Below are positions 1-12,224 of a stretch of 64,000 nucleotides of DNA, one piece after another. Position numbers and translations under genes: made by a program. This DNA is from Dryococelus australis (lineage: Eukaryota; Arthropoda; Insecta; Phasmatodea; Phasmatidae), in assembly GCA_029891345.1 (NCBI GenBank), contig CM056995.1, positions 219,196,260 through 219,260,259 on the forward strand. Direction: 5' to 3'. Below the pieces are notes generated by a model. The model worked only from the letters and a program-made list of their open reading frames with translations, was not told the origin of the DNA and searched no databases. Within the stretch, counting starts at the first letter, position 1; each line of letters opens with the position of its first letter.

Positions 1-1141
1 CCACGCTAAACTCCAAGAAGAGATAGATTTATTAAAACTGCAAATACACAACCTTAAAAATGCAAACAGCTAGACTTCCACCCCCACCCATCACCCACAG
101 AAACACGCATTATTAGACATGGTACAACCAGCCAACAGGCATTGAGTGGAGACAGCATAGGGAACCATACAGACAAACACATCCAGGGTCCTATAAACAC
201 AGCACACATCACCAGACAGGCCCCTTCAGGTTGGAACACAGAAAATACGGTCAGATACAGGAGTACGTTTCTGGAGAACAGTACAGGCAAACTCATCTCT
301 CCCGCAGCAATAAAAGTAATGACAGGGCCCGGGATGCTTATAAAGCTATGTTTAATAAAGTTGTGCCACAGCGAACATACACCAAAATCGCGAGGTTCAA
401 TTCCTACAGTAACCGGCCTGAAGCACGCAAACCACCACCACTACAAAGAAATGTGTGCACGAATCCCCGAAATACAACACAATACCCCATATCTCATATA
501 GAGTTTACACAGCCGGCAAAGCAAGCTAGTGCAAGTAGCACAGGAAAAACGTGGACACTTCAAACATACACGTATAAACCCACAGGCAATAGACAACACA
601 GTGCCACACCGCAAAACATTTCCATATTGTCAGTGAAACCAGAGGCTATAGGAAGGTGAGGCGATTTAGCGTCCAAAGAAATACCACTGAAACAAACGAC
701 AGTGCCAAGGACGAATCAACAGCGATTTGTCTGCACACAGCCTACAAGGCCAGTTACCGTAGCTACGCCAGGCAAAGCTTCTAAACACCATGCTGCGCAA
801 CAGCAGCCGGTCCCACATGATAATTGCAGGTGTGACACCCCCCCCCCCCCCACGCGCAGCCAACCCACATTGCCACACCACCACCACGGCACGACCTACA
901 AGGCGGTGTTGCCATATCATCACAACACACACCCCACAAACAGGAAACCGTTGGCCCACGTAGCCTTGTACATGATACCTGTGCTATTTGTTTTTACATC
1001 GGACACAAGGCCAAACATTGTCAGCTGTCCCCTAAACAAAACTTTGAATTCACGACGGATATTGGAGACCGTTTCAAAAACAAATTTGGCCTCACATCAC
1101 AAACTGTCTACATACAAACAACACACAAAACATGCACCACA
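1..1141 (+). pseudogene. Gypsy-class gag remnant (5'-truncated by window)
   Basis: This is the nucleocapsid end of a retroelement gag gene, which would package the element RNA. The direct evidence is one CCHC zinc knuckle at 980-1021 reading CAICFYIGHKAKHC, which fits C-x2-C-x4-H-x4-C. The upstream stretch (about 231-659) is basic and rich in Asn, Gln, Thr and Pro, as gag tails often are. The knuckle lies in a different frame from the two longest open stretches (231-659 and 702-1148), so the region is frameshifted. A run of 14 C at 838-851 is one likely slippage site. Protease, RT and integrase remnants follow on the same strand. The start of gag, the 5' LTR and the primer site lie outside the window. 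The assignment rests on the knuckle and on gene order. Confidence 0.6.
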
Positions 1142-1195
1142 CCCATAACACACTATTTTAAAAATACACCACAGCAAACTCGCAATGATGAAAAC

Positions 1196-1429
1196 GTGTT
1201 GAAGAAAAACAAGCTGAGCGAGTTTCTATCTACCAAGGCACCACAAAACAAACCACACTTATCCCTAAATAAAGTCTACCAGCACGTGGTAAACATAGCA
1301 CCTACACCCCGCATCCGAGTTAAAATAAAAGGAGAAAAATATTATGCCTTACTAGAGACCGTCTGCTCAAGAAGCAGCATAGCCAGTACACTTGTATCAG
1401 ACCAGCACCTTTTTCCATTAAGAGGGTAA
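1196..1429 (+). pseudogene. Retroelement aspartic protease remnant
   Basis: An open stretch of 77 residues contains YYALLETVCSRSSIAST at about 1339-1389. This matches the active-site loop of retroviral-type aspartic proteases, which cut the Gag-Pol precursor. The usual D-T-G triad reads E-T-V here, so the catalytic Asp and the Gly are both replaced and activity is not expected. It sits between the gag zinc knuckle and the RT, the normal pol order. The flap region further on is not recognisable. The identification depends on the short loop plus context. Confidence 0.5.
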
Positions 1430-1614
1430 ATAACCTTAATCAGCGCAACAAGTGTTTTAACTTCTCCCAAACTTGAAACTAATGTTAATTTAAATATAGC
1501 GGGACATACATACCCTCAAAATTTCTGGTACTAGATAACTTACAACAAGATTTAATCTTCTGTGTCGACTCTATTAAATGTTACGATGCTATTTCCATAC
1601 TAAAATACTACACC

Positions 1615-2640
1615 ATGTTAATTCACTGGCATACCCCTAGCAAGACTGTGCAGGTTCCCCTACACCTAGCATCATCCAAAGGCGAATTAACGACTTCACC
1701 TGAACATACCATACAGGCCTTAGAATCTTTTGAGACTGAGAATACTAAGACACCCCACAAAAATATAAATCTAACAGAAACACAAACAGCTGCAATTACT
1801 AACATCATAGAGATGTATAAGGACATATTTGCCAATTCAATTTTGGAACTCTCCGAAGCCAAACATTTTGAAATAAAGCTAGACCTCTTTTGTTACAAAT
1901 GAAAGACATGGTTGACGCGGGAATTATTTAGGAAGTGGACTCGCCCTACTCTGTCCCAAGCCTTGTCATTGCAAATAAATCTGGAGGGTTAAGATTTTTG
2001 ACAGACTTTAGAAAGTTAAACCAATATTTAACCAGGGTACAGTACCCATTGCCCAGGATGGAAGATATTTTGAACGCTCTCCAAAAATTCCTTATACATA
2101 ACGAGTTTAGATTTATTCTCCAGATTTTATAGCATACCTGTTAGACTACAAGATCGCCATAAGCTGGCATTCACTATTGATGGAGTATGATTATTTGAGT
2201 ACAAAAGAATGCCTATGGGTCTTTAAACCTCCCCCCAGTACTTTCAAATGTTCATTAATAAGCTCTTAGATCCTCTTACGTGGACAGCGGCCATAGCGTA
2301 CGTACATCCATTATATTTTTATTCTGGGAAATGCATTCGAACAGCATTTAGACAACATTCGAAAGGTCGTTGAACAGTTAAAGATGTTTAACGTTAAAGT
2401 AAATGCCAAAAAATGCACGTTTGGTAAGCAAACTGTCAAGTGCTTGGCCATATCACTCCTAACGGCATTTCAACAGACCACGAGAAAGTGGCAGCCATTG
2501 AGAAAATGTCTCCCCCAAGAAATTAAAACAGATCTGCACCTTTCTCGGTATGACATCTTACTTAAGACGCTATATCAGAAATTATGCCACAATTACACAA
2601 CCCCCTATCGAACTCACCAAAAACAACATACCGTTTAAGT
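1615..2640 (+). pseudogene. Gypsy-class reverse transcriptase remnant
   Basis: Several fragments in different frames match the RT of Gypsy-type LTR retrotransposons, which copies element RNA into DNA. The linker and N-terminal part lies at 1615-1902. The fingers region at 1935-2132 contains SPYSVPSLVIANKSGGLRF and DFRKLNQY, followed by YPLPRMEDIL. A third piece near 2196-2265 reads FEYKRMPMG, and a palm-to-thumb piece lies at 2384-2638. The catalytic Y-x-D-D site should fall near 2298; it reads YVHP there, and coding resumes in another frame. At least three frame changes and internal stops are visible. The gene is non-functional, but the class is clear. Confidence 0.8.
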
Positions 2641-3406
2641 GGACTGAGTAGCATGATAAAGCTTCTATTAATTTGAAAACAGCACTATCGCAAGCCCCCG
2701 TACTACAAAAATTTCATGAGGACAGATAAATAATTTTAGCTTGTGACGCCAGTAACGAAACTGTAGGAAGGGCCTTCTACAACTAGATTCACAATCTAAA
2801 CAACAAATCATTATCTTTACTTCTAAAAAGTTTTCACACTAGGAGGCACTCTGGAATTCCACAGAATGAGAACTTGGCGCGATTAGGTGCTTGTGCAACC
2901 ATTTTCGGCAATATTTGTACCGTAGGTACTTTGCAATAGAAACAGATCATGCGACCTTGTGTTACCTACATTCTATGGTGGACCACATCAGAATACAAAA
3001 GATGGTTATAGCACTTAGCGAGTATTATTTCGATACTCAAATCATAAAAGGCAAACTGAATACTTTTCCAGATTCCTTAAGACGTATTACTACCACCCCT
3101 CCTGTTCCAATACAACACGTCACAGTCAATAACAATGTCTATCAAATTAAAGAAACTATCTTAACTTGTACTTCTCTTTTCAAAGCAATTGCAGAAGCCA
3201 TACTGCAGGACATTAACAAAGCAGACAAAATCCGAAATGCTGTGGCCAAATATATCAAAAGTCATTGGGACAAGGTTAAGTATTTAACAAAGCAGACAAA
3301 ATCCGAAATGCTGTGGCCAAATATATCAAAAGTCATTGGGACAAGGTTAAGTATAATTTTACTACGCACAGCTCAAATGAAAGAGAAAGAATCACCACAG
3401 CAATAG
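2641..3406 (+). pseudogene. Gypsy-class RNase H remnant
   Basis: CDASNETVGR at about 2742 corresponds to the first conserved Asp region of the RNase H that removes RNA from the RNA:DNA hybrid. The open segment 2891-3406 carries ETDHATLCYLH, then LSEYYFDTQIIKGKLNTFPD, typical of the C-terminal half of Gypsy RNase H. In most relatives the last motif reads ADALSR, whereas here it is PDSLRR. The two parts are in different frames and separated by stops. The segment runs into a duplicated linker (3213-3354) ahead of the integrase. Confidence 0.7.
3213..3354 (+). repeat. 71-bp exact-looking tandem duplication in pol linker
   Basis: The 71 bases at 3213-3283 are repeated immediately at 3284-3354, with no mismatch that I can see. 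The length is not a multiple of three, so the second copy is read in another frame and disrupts the RNase H-integrase linker. The lack of divergence between copies suggests that the duplication is younger than most of the other damage to this element. Confidence 0.9.
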
Positions 3407-3589
3407 TGAAAGAGGAGATTTTCCCTATATGGCCACAATCTGTAAGATTATCATGACACTATACAAAGTAAACATTCAAATAATCAAGCAAAATAGTACC
3501 CCCCCCTCCCCCAATTTGAAACCACCTGCTTTGATCCCATACTAAACCCCTCAAGGCCCATCTAAATTAACTCTCGTTCCCCAAATCTA

Positions 3590-4738
3590 TGTCAGCGAGA
3601 TAATACAGGCACATCACGATGCAATATTTGGTGGGGGGCACTTCGGCACACTTAACACATTAGAAAAAATTAAACAGTCTTACTACTGGGCGAATATGAA
3701 CGCGGATGTCAAAAAGTACATTAAGTCTTGCCCAATATTTCAGAAAACAAAGGCCATTAACACTAAGCCGATAGGCCAAATGACCTCAATACAGTCGCAA
3801 CCGCTTCTAAAGACTTGGGCTGTGGATGCGAAAGGTCCCCTCCCCACCACTACTGGTAAGAATAAATACACCTTAGTAATGACTGAGTATGCCACCCATT
3901 ACGTTGTAGCTAAGGCCATTCAATCTATCGCTGCAGCCACATGCACCAATTTTATTAAACAAGTAGTCCTCCAATTCAGATGCCCAGAACAAATCCTAAC
4001 CAATAGAGGTACGAATTTCCAAAATGAATTGGTTAGTCACCTTTTGCAGTCTCTAGGTATTAAGAAATTAACAACCACCGCTTATAATCCCAGATGCAAC
4101 GGGCTTGTAAAAGCCTAGAACCGAATAATTGGGGACCAACTTACTGCCTGTACTAACACATCAATCAAATTGGGATTTATATGTAGAGTACATTTGTTTC
4201 AATTACAACACCCGCACTAACACTACAACTAAATTCACTCCCTTTTACTTGGTGTGGAAGCTGCCCTTCCGGTGCAAGTGATTGCAAATCAACATTCTCC
4301 CCGAATGCACGACTGGTGCGAAAAATCTATGCATAACCATGAAATTGCTAAACTGAACCTCATTCACCCACAGGAGGGCCAAACACAACAGTTGAACCGT
4401 TCACACAAGAAAAGCACCATTAAAGTTAATGATTACATGTGGGTAAGAAACAGAAGGCACTAACTCATCGTTATCATGGACCGTACAAAGTTGTTGAGGT
4501 GTTAGGGGAATCCACGATACCAATTGAAACGAACAAAACGGGTATACCAAAGTACAAGACAGTATGTGAAATGCGGAATCCTGCACGAGTTCCTCAACGG
4601 GGTCTCGACACATTCTCGCCACAAGTGCGGGATTCAATTTCTGGGCGACGTAGCATCCTGGGGCTGCAATGTGCTCACAAACAAGCACTTGCGAGCACTA
4701 CTCGACATTTACACATGCCTGGATGCCCAGATGAATGA
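3590..4738 (+). pseudogene. Gypsy-class integrase remnant
   Basis: Integrase inserts the cDNA into the genome. The zinc-binding N-terminal domain is visible from about 3600: two His in AHHDAIFGGHFG, then KSCPIFQ at about 3724-3744, where the second Cys of the expected C-x2-C is Phe. The core runs to 4118. WAVDAKGPLP holds the first catalytic Asp (near 3826). The second Asp is replaced by Asn in ILTNRGTNF, and the catalytic Glu by Lys in CNGLVKA. Further open pieces (4254-4463, 4439-4738) include YHGPYKVVEVL, the GPY/F chromatin-proximal module of Gypsy integrases. Two of three catalytic residues are lost and several frame breaks are present. Confidence 0.8.
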
Positions 4739-6039
4739 TCTTACAGATAGTATAAAAGTCACCATCCAAGCTTTAAACATCACACTTAAAGTTATCACTC
4801 AGGTCAAGCATCAGGTCACCAACAAAGTCAATGCATTATAAAAAACCATAAATAACATGTCAGAAATTTTGCAACACCAACAGACAGATATTAATAATTA
4901 CAATAATTTTGAAAACCAGTTCACCCTGTTGTCCACTGCCTTTTTTGCGGCTTTTAAATAATATAGTGATTGAGTAACTAGTACAAATGTATGTCCACTC
5001 GTGTCAGATTAACCAATTGCCCCTTAGTGCTGTAAACAAATCACAGCTGACACATAATTTGCATAATTTGAAAGCTCAACTGAACAAAATGGGTCTCACA
5101 CTAGCCATTGAAACTACAGACATTATCAGTTACTACACAAATAAGTTGACTGAGTGAAGTTTTTCAACTACGCAAATAGTTATTAAGTTACAAATACCTG
5201 TTATACATACCAATTCAAACCGGAAAATTTGCAATGTTATATCTGTCCCATATCGTTTCCAAAATCATACCTGCAAGATTCATGTTCCATCCACCATTGT
5301 GGCAATTGACCCCAACACGGGCATTGTCAAGGCTATATCACCCACATCAGACATTTCCCCAAATGTTCTAGCCATCCCTAAAGAATCCCTCACCTGCAAA
5401 AATGCAAAATGCGTAAAAGAAGCTATCCTTTCATCAGATGCCAACAAATTGTTTTCCAAATGCAAATTTCAGTGCTCTCCCGACAAGTTATTCTCGATCC
5501 ACCCCACCCTCCCCCACCAATACGCTCTCACCAACCCTCCAGAAGGTACTATGCTAAGAAGCTTGAACAGATCTCTAAATGTTGACGTGCAAAATTACAA
5601 GTTGGGTATAGTTGAAATACATGTTTCTTGTGGCTGCTATGTGGCTACATGTAACCAAATCATCATCAAAGCAACTCATTTGTGTGATATACAGGCACCC
5701 ACAGTCCCTCTACAGCAAACTGTGATCCTCGTGCACTGGCTCCATCAACACTCATTCCACCTTCAACAACTTCACCTCTCCACTAGCATACACTTTTCAA
5801 ACCTCACTACAGCACTTGACATGAATTGGCAATTCAACCACACCAAGTTGCCAGAATTTCAATTTTAACACAGGTATGTTAACTTCCAGGACAAGAAGTT
5901 GTTTAACATTTTAGATTCCCTGCATTATGATTATGCTACTATGGCCATCTTAGGCCTACATTTACTTTGCATTGTTACCATGTACATTAAGATCCTTAAG
6001 CTCACAATTATCCTATCACGTCTACAACATGCTAGATAA
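4524..6039 (+). pseudogene. Envelope-like third coding region of the Gypsy element (decayed)
   Basis: After the integrase a further coding remnant lies where errantivirus-like elements carry an envelope gene related to the F-type fusion glycoproteins. Supporting signs are a helix-forming heptad-like stretch at 4524-4841 (LTDSIKVTIQALNITLKV), a Cys-rich block at 5299-5868 (motifs such as CSPDKLF and VSCGCYVATC) typical of an ectodomain, and a hydrophobic span around 5933-5999 (MAILGLHLLCIVTMYIKI) followed by a short basic tail, resembling a transmembrane anchor. The pieces lie in at least three frames and are separated by stops, so no protein could be made. I did not see a clear signal peptide. 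The family assignment is inferred from position, cysteine pattern and the terminal anchor. Confidence 0.55.
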
Positions 6040-7360
6040 GCATACATATCTGTCATAAGGATAGTCTATCGTACATAACTAAGAAGTTTTCAGTATACCA
6101 ATGTATTGGAGTATAAAGAGATTAAGTTTCAAAAATCACAAAATATCAAATCTCTATTAAGGCCAAGCCATGTCAGTACTTTAGGATAACTTATTTTGTT
6201 CCCATCTGGAACGTATTTCTGCATATTTTCAGAATACTGAGAAGTAAATGAGTATTTTATTTGAAATTCATAACTTAAGACCTTGATAAATTTTTCTTCT
6301 CGCACAGCACGACAACTCTGTAACTGTTCCACAATATGTTATAAATATGTTCACACCAATTAAAAGTATTTGCATTTTAGCAAACTCAATTGCATTACGA
6401 TGAAATGTTAATGTTGGTTATATAGATGTATTTAGTAAATCTGTGTATTTTCGTAAGGTGTATCCAGCACTTTTTCTGGCATTTAAATTGCCAAGTTTTA
6501 TATAATATACAATACTGCATTGCATTCCTCTGAAGTGAACCTTACAATTTGGTTTTGTAATTAATTCCACTAGTAGTGGTCAACCAGAACACGTTTGCCA
6601 GGTTTTTATTAATTGGTTGCCATTTGCAACAGAGAATGGGATTGTTGAATTACTGTACTTTAATATTAGACCACTGAGCCTTTTATAAAAAGTAAGTATC
6701 AGGTCACACAGCTGGATTATGAATCCTTGTTATTGCCAGTTTCATGCTATTGCTGCTATGACAGCCTCATAATGGATTATATAAATAAGTGTAGATGTTG
6801 AATTGTATCATACCAACCTGTGGACTAAGAAAGTTCTCATAAAATTTAAGATTATATTGCCACATAAAGGCATGTGCAATTAAGTAATGCTCAATTGCAA
6901 TCATGATTAAAACTTAGCACTATATTTGTACTTGTATAATTAGCAAAAAGTGTATACAATATTAAGTGAGACCAAGGCCAATAAGAGTTGTATATTAACC
7001 CTATTTTGTTCTCTGTTGTTAAGTAGTTTGTCAATACATGTAATTCAATATACAGCCAACAGATTTTCACTGTATTATGTGTCAGATCACATTCATAACT
7101 TATGAAATTGAAACTTCCAATCAATTATGTGTCACGAGGTAGCACAAATAATATAAAGCCAATCAAAGGCTTTCTTGTAATATATATAACGAGTCATTTA
7201 TATTATCAAATCAGGTTATTCAAAAGGTTCTAGCTACAATTGCTTTCTTTCTATACCATTGGGTGTTTTGTACATTATTTCCCTTGTCACCTCTGTGTAT
7301 TGATGTTTTTAATATTAGAGTAAGAAGGTTACTACCGTGTACAATTATTAAGAAGAAATA
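6040..7360. other. AT-rich stretch, no gene recognised (may include 3' LTR of the Gypsy element)
   Basis: The sequence after the envelope-like region is AT-rich with only short frames. The element's 3' LTR should begin here, and TGTCATAAGG at 6050 is one possible start, but the 5' partner is outside the window so no boundary can be set. I see no repeats of note. Confidence 0.4.
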
Positions 7361-7362
7361 TA

Positions 7363-8781
7363 CAGTAGAACCTCTCTATTACCTCCCTCACTGTTCCCAA
7401 AAATAGGGTCGCAATAGAGGGGGGGGGGGGGGTAATAAAAAATTTGGAATATTTTGGGCAGATTTTGACCCACCTCTAACCCCTATGCCCCCAAACTTGC
7501 CATTTTTGGCATGAAGTATGTTCAATCATCTCTAGCGCATAAAAAACACTTTTTAAATTAAATATTAACGTGTATATTTTATAGCTGGACATCTTCTGAT
7601 TAATTTTATACCCAAGAAAGGCATATTGGACCACCCCTTGTCGTAAAAAAGGCCATTGAAAGCGTGTGAAAAGATTTAGACTATGTATTATTAAAATATA
7701 AAGTTATTAAAGATCTATTACGCAGGTCTCGTGGGTCATACATTGCTATGAGGCACGTAGTGATCAAAAAGTTTAGGTGGTGTTGCGAAATACGTGTGTG
7801 CACATCGTGCTCTCGCTTTGGTTTGACCATGTAGGTAGCTGGGCAAGTGCCTAGATCCTCTGCAACGTAGCTGGGCAGCTGTCAGTCGGTCACTACAAGA
7901 TGGCGGGCGGTGGCCGCCCGCCTGGGGCCACTGTTGTCGTTACAGGGCCAATTGATTCACTTCCTAACAGCGGCCTGGCATTGGGAAAACATGCTGATAG
8001 ATGCGATTCATATCAATGTGTTGAATTTATACAAAATGTAGGCGGTGTGTTGGCCTCTGCACTGGCACGATGAGACGCAGCAATGTTTTAGTTACGGGAA
8101 TATAAATATTTAGTGCGGTCTACTTCAATTTTTAATTATTCCGAATTTTTCATCAAAAACTGTTGACGTTGTCTATACATGCACACAACCTCACTCGCCA
8201 TAATATGGTACAGGTAACATAACACATTTCATTTGCACACACTTATCTTTATTCACTTTACACATAAAATTGACTTCACAAGGAAAAAATAATTGCATAG
8301 CATAAAAAATTAACATATTACGTTGGCGGGGGCACACATTAACTTAAAAATAATAATTAAAAGACTTCCGAGTGCGGTGGAATATACACACTGTGTCTAT
8401 TACTTATATGGCAATATTTATTTAAAATGATGTTTAAAAGATTAAAAAATGGCTGAAAGGAAAAACCAGGCCATTGAAAGTGCTCACTTTACCGTGAACA
8501 GCTTATAGCTTGAGAAATGCGCGACCAGTAACATCAGTAAGAGCTAGTTTTCCATAGACTGAAAAATGTGGATAATAGAAACTAGTGCTGTTGGAGAAAA
8601 GGTCTTCAAAATAAATCTGTGCGTAACTGAAACTGCGGTTGGGGAGGGATTACTGTATCTATTTTTAGATGTCCGTCAAATTTTCGACTTTTTCGATCCA
8701 AACATTTCACGGCTCCTCGGGATTGAGTTGTAATAGAGAGGTGGTCATAATAAATGGGGTGGTATTGGAGGGGTTTTACTG
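7363..8781. mobile_element. Tigger/pogo-like non-autonomous DNA transposon, 1.42 kb
   Basis: The left end CAGTAGAACCTCTCTATTAC and the reverse complement of the right end, CAGTAAAACCCCTCCAATAC, form imperfect terminal inverted repeats of about 28 bp. Each end is flanked by TA (7361-7362 and 8782-8783), the duplication expected of the Tc1/mariner-pogo superfamily. The CAGT(A/T)GAACCTCT start is characteristic of Tigger-type ends. The interior has no transposase coding potential, so it is a deletion derivative or MITE. A G14 run sits at 7419-7432. The block GGCGGGCGGTGGCCGCC near 7903 is a local GC spike. Confidence 0.8.
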
Positions 8782-8783
8782 TA

Positions 8784-10440
8784 ACCTCAATTTTCTTTAT
8801 ATGTACATGTATACTGCCATAAAATAAAAACTTACAACATAGTAGTCACAAGTTAAATCATTAAGATAAGTGATTGTATTAGCTATGTATAATATTTTCT
8901 TATGTCGTTCACTAAATGTTATATTTTTTAAAGAAAATCCAGTATATGTTTATGACACTTAGAAAGCTGTAAAATTAACAAGGGAATTGTGTGGAACTTG
9001 CAGCAAGGACACTTACTCTGCGAGGAGTGCCTGCCAATGTGAAGAATATAAAATCCACACATAGCATAAAAACTGTTTCCCAAAAAAGTGCGTCAAAGGT
9101 ACAACGAAAATAATTGTGCATTGCATGAAGTGCAACAAACTTATAAAACTCGGCAGTAATGAGAAGTCCAAAAGACACTATCAACAGTCACCGCCAACCA
9201 CGTGGTGTAAATGACAAACATATATCAACAATTTTATTCTGTAAAGGTATTATCTATTGTCACAATATTGTTCCTAAAATGTGAAGTCCATGTATGTAAT
9301 AGTGTAAGTATGTTAGGTTCCTGTGCATGTAGATTTTAAAACTATTCTCAAACTAAAACTTTGCGAGGTTAAGGATTACTATATGTAGCTTAGGACAACA
9401 TAAGCATCACATATTGTAACTCCTTTTAATGTCATTCCAAAGTGTTGTTGATGTGTGTAATAATTGCTGGTTAATGGTCTTTCAATTATTAGTAATGTAA
9501 GAATAGATCTTAAATAAATATAACAAGACGACTTTCGGCAAATGGCCAGCTCACTAGGAATATCTTTGCATCTACCAAAGCACGGCTTCGTCGTGCAGTT
9601 TCGCCAACGTCTGCATGCAAACTTCCTTTCTTACAGGAAGCAAACTATCTAGAATCTAAGTCTCCCCTTTAAACAAAAATAATTTTTGTATACCTTTAGT
9701 TACTAATGAAAATTTCAAATAACATATAAGCCACTAGGAATGATCGAGATTAACTTCCTTGCACGTTGTGAGTGAAGTACCACCTGTGTGCACAAAAACT
9801 TCCATTCTCTATTACCCATGTATACCGCCTAGTATTGTGGGGACTTTTTAAACGTTAAATGTGGCAATTGACATACCTTCCTTTCTGTTGTCTCGCTACA
9901 CAATGTGCATAGGCATTTCCAGTGTTTTAAACATGTAAGAAACTTCCCCAAGCGGCAGCGAAAACTTGTACTGTGATGTCAGTGCTGCAGCGGCACGAAG
10001 CAGAAGGTCCCAAGGTCTGGAGGAGCTCTAGGCATTCATCAATCTGCACTTCCAGTGTTGGTGAGCATAACTCGGGCTAGGCAGTAGGGTGTCATCCCCG
10101 ATCTCGAGACCCTATTATAATTACCAGATTAATACACTGCAAGGTTAGGGTTTAGCTGCATATCAGTAGTCCTGTATTTAACTTGCTATTCGAAAGTAAA
10201 GTAATTGTATTCCATGTCATATTGTATTATAATGTATCGTTGTGTTCAAACATAGAGTTACTGTAATAAATGTGTTTTGTAGTAATCCCTCTCTTATTGA
10301 AGCCATCTGCATTAAGCTGCACCCCCATGTTAGATCCCCTATCCTACCGAGTTGGTATTAAGCTGACTTACAGCAGCCAAATTCTCAGGAGTAGCAGTGA
10401 AGAGCTTAATCAGAGTTAAGGATAGGGACTAGTACTATTT
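8784..10440. other. Intergenic, no gene recognised
   Basis: AT-rich sequence with short chance frames only. A slightly GC-richer patch at about 9940-10110 has no recognisable coding or repeat signature. No inverted-repeat ends were found. Confidence 0.5.
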
Positions 10441-10448
10441 GCTGGATT

Positions 10449-11790
10449 TTCAATTTTAGTTGATGAGAGTTGTGATATTTCTGGAACTGAGCAGCTATAC
10501 TTGGGGGTTCGATGTTTCGATCAAGCTAAGACACTTGTCAAAGAATAATTTCTTGGTATGATGCGAATTACTGACCAGTCGACTTAGGGCATTGCAGACA
10601 AAATACTGGATGTTTGCACTAGATATGGACAAATGCATAGGTCAAGGGTATGATGAATGCTCTACCATGGCAGGGAAATAAGGTGGAGTAGTAAAGCTTT
10701 AATTAAGAATAAATTCCCCAAAGCTACCTTTGTTCATTTTTCCTACCATCGACTAAATCATGTAGTCAATGATTTGAATGATGTGAGGTGTATCAGAAAT
10801 GCCATTGGAACAATAAAATCAACTATAAAATTTTTCAGATGAAGTCCTTAAAGAAAGAAGACGGTCCCTAATGTTCTAATGTTAAGTGAAACGCAATGGA
10901 CACAGAAGTACAAATACATATGTGTTTTCTATGAGAATTTTATTAGCATTGTGGCTGCCCTGCAACACCTTTATGTGGAAAGTAATTCCCATACCAGGCA
11001 AACTGCATACCAAATTTTGTGTGCCATACAAACATCTACATTTATTGTCTGCCTTGTTATTGTAAGCAATCGTGCAGCAGTACTGGAATCTATTACACAA
11101 GCTCTCCAGGGTATTCAAGTAGACCTTTTGAAAGTGAAATGTCGTGTGAAAGAGTTACTTGAAATAATAAAGAGAGAGTGAAAACTGTGATGAAACATTC
11201 CAAATCATTTTTAAAAGATGTGAATTTACTGCCCACAAAGCAGGACTTGACTTAACAATGCCGAGACTAGCTGCACAGCAAACTATGAGACGAAACCTCA
11301 GTGAAAATGTTGAGGAATATTTTAGGCAATCTGTGTTCATACCGTACTTGGATTCAATTATTGCTTCCTTAGAAAGTTGTTTCAGTGATTACAACCACCA
11401 TATACATAGCTTACTACAGTTGCATCCTATGCAGTTGGTAAGCCTGAAGAAAAATTACTTTGAGAGTCTGGTGAACACTATTCAAGAAGTTTACCATATT
11501 GTCAATTTTGAAGCTGAGTCGAGCATGTGGGGAAACTGAAAACATCAAGGTGATATGAAAGATAATGTTAGCTTGGTAGAGCTTCTTGAAGGGAGATATT
11601 TATTTCCCGCAATCAATAAAGCAATGCAAATAGCATTGTCTTTACCAGCAACTACGTGCACGATCGAGAGGTAATTTAGTACCATGCAAAGGGTCAAAAC
11701 TTGGCTTCAGTCGACAATGTCAAACAGCCGAATGTCAGGGTTGTGTGCATTGAGAAAAACTTCAAACACAGAAGTCAAAGGTGGAGCTCG
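10449..11790 (+). pseudogene. hAT-superfamily transposase remnant (ZMYM1/P52rIPK-like)
   Basis: Pieces match the RNase H-like catalytic core and C-terminal dimerisation region of hAT transposases of the kind also domesticated as ZMYM1- and THAP12-like proteins. In order: ILVDESCDISGTEQLYLG from about 10453, GQGYDECSTMAG near 10640, then 10657-10842 with FPKATFVHFSYHRLNHVV, the His-containing motif. Alpha-helical segments follow (10879-11181, 11258-11539), and at about 11641-11760 LPATTCTIER, an in-frame TAA (11672-11674) and FSTMQRVKTWLQSTMS. The N-terminal zinc finger is missing and I saw no terminal inverted repeats. Multiple frameshifts and stops make it dead. It differs from the hAT copy at 29.9-32.7 kb and probably belongs to another lineage. 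Confidence 0.85.
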
Positions 11791-11861
11791 TTGAGAAAGT
11801 CATTGATAAGTTTGGACAATCACCAAGAAGATTACAGTTTGTTTTTTAAAGAGTGAAATAG

Positions 11862-12224
11862 TAAACTAATACAGGCTACTACTGTTCCCTTCATAGTTTC
11901 AAAGAAATAATGTAATGGTAACTTCAAGGTCGATATTTTGACTTCAGTATTCAGGAGAATTCAGAGTCTCATATTGTACAATCTAACATTGTAGTATAAA
12001 GTTGCATCATTTGATTTGAATTAAAATTCCATGCATTGAATCTGTGAATTTAAAGAGGGATGCCATGGAAAAAAAAAAATTGTTCGCAATTTACGAATTG
12101 TTAATGAAAGGTGTAAATGAAGATTTTGTGATTTATTTGTAAGTTTTGTCATTCATTATATTAGGATATGATTATTAAATTTCAAATCAGTTTTTTGAAG
12201 GAACTTAAATTTTCAATTACTGAT
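11862..12224. other. Short AT-rich spacer, nothing recognised
   Basis: This stretch contains an A-run at about 12069 and no open frame. It may include the 3' flank of the hAT remnant, but no terminal repeat was found. Confidence 0.4.

Noticed and set aside
842..1148. 702-1148 frame as an independent protein
   Set aside because: It runs through a C14 tract, and the gag zinc knuckle lies in another frame, so it is a frameshifted gag remnant.
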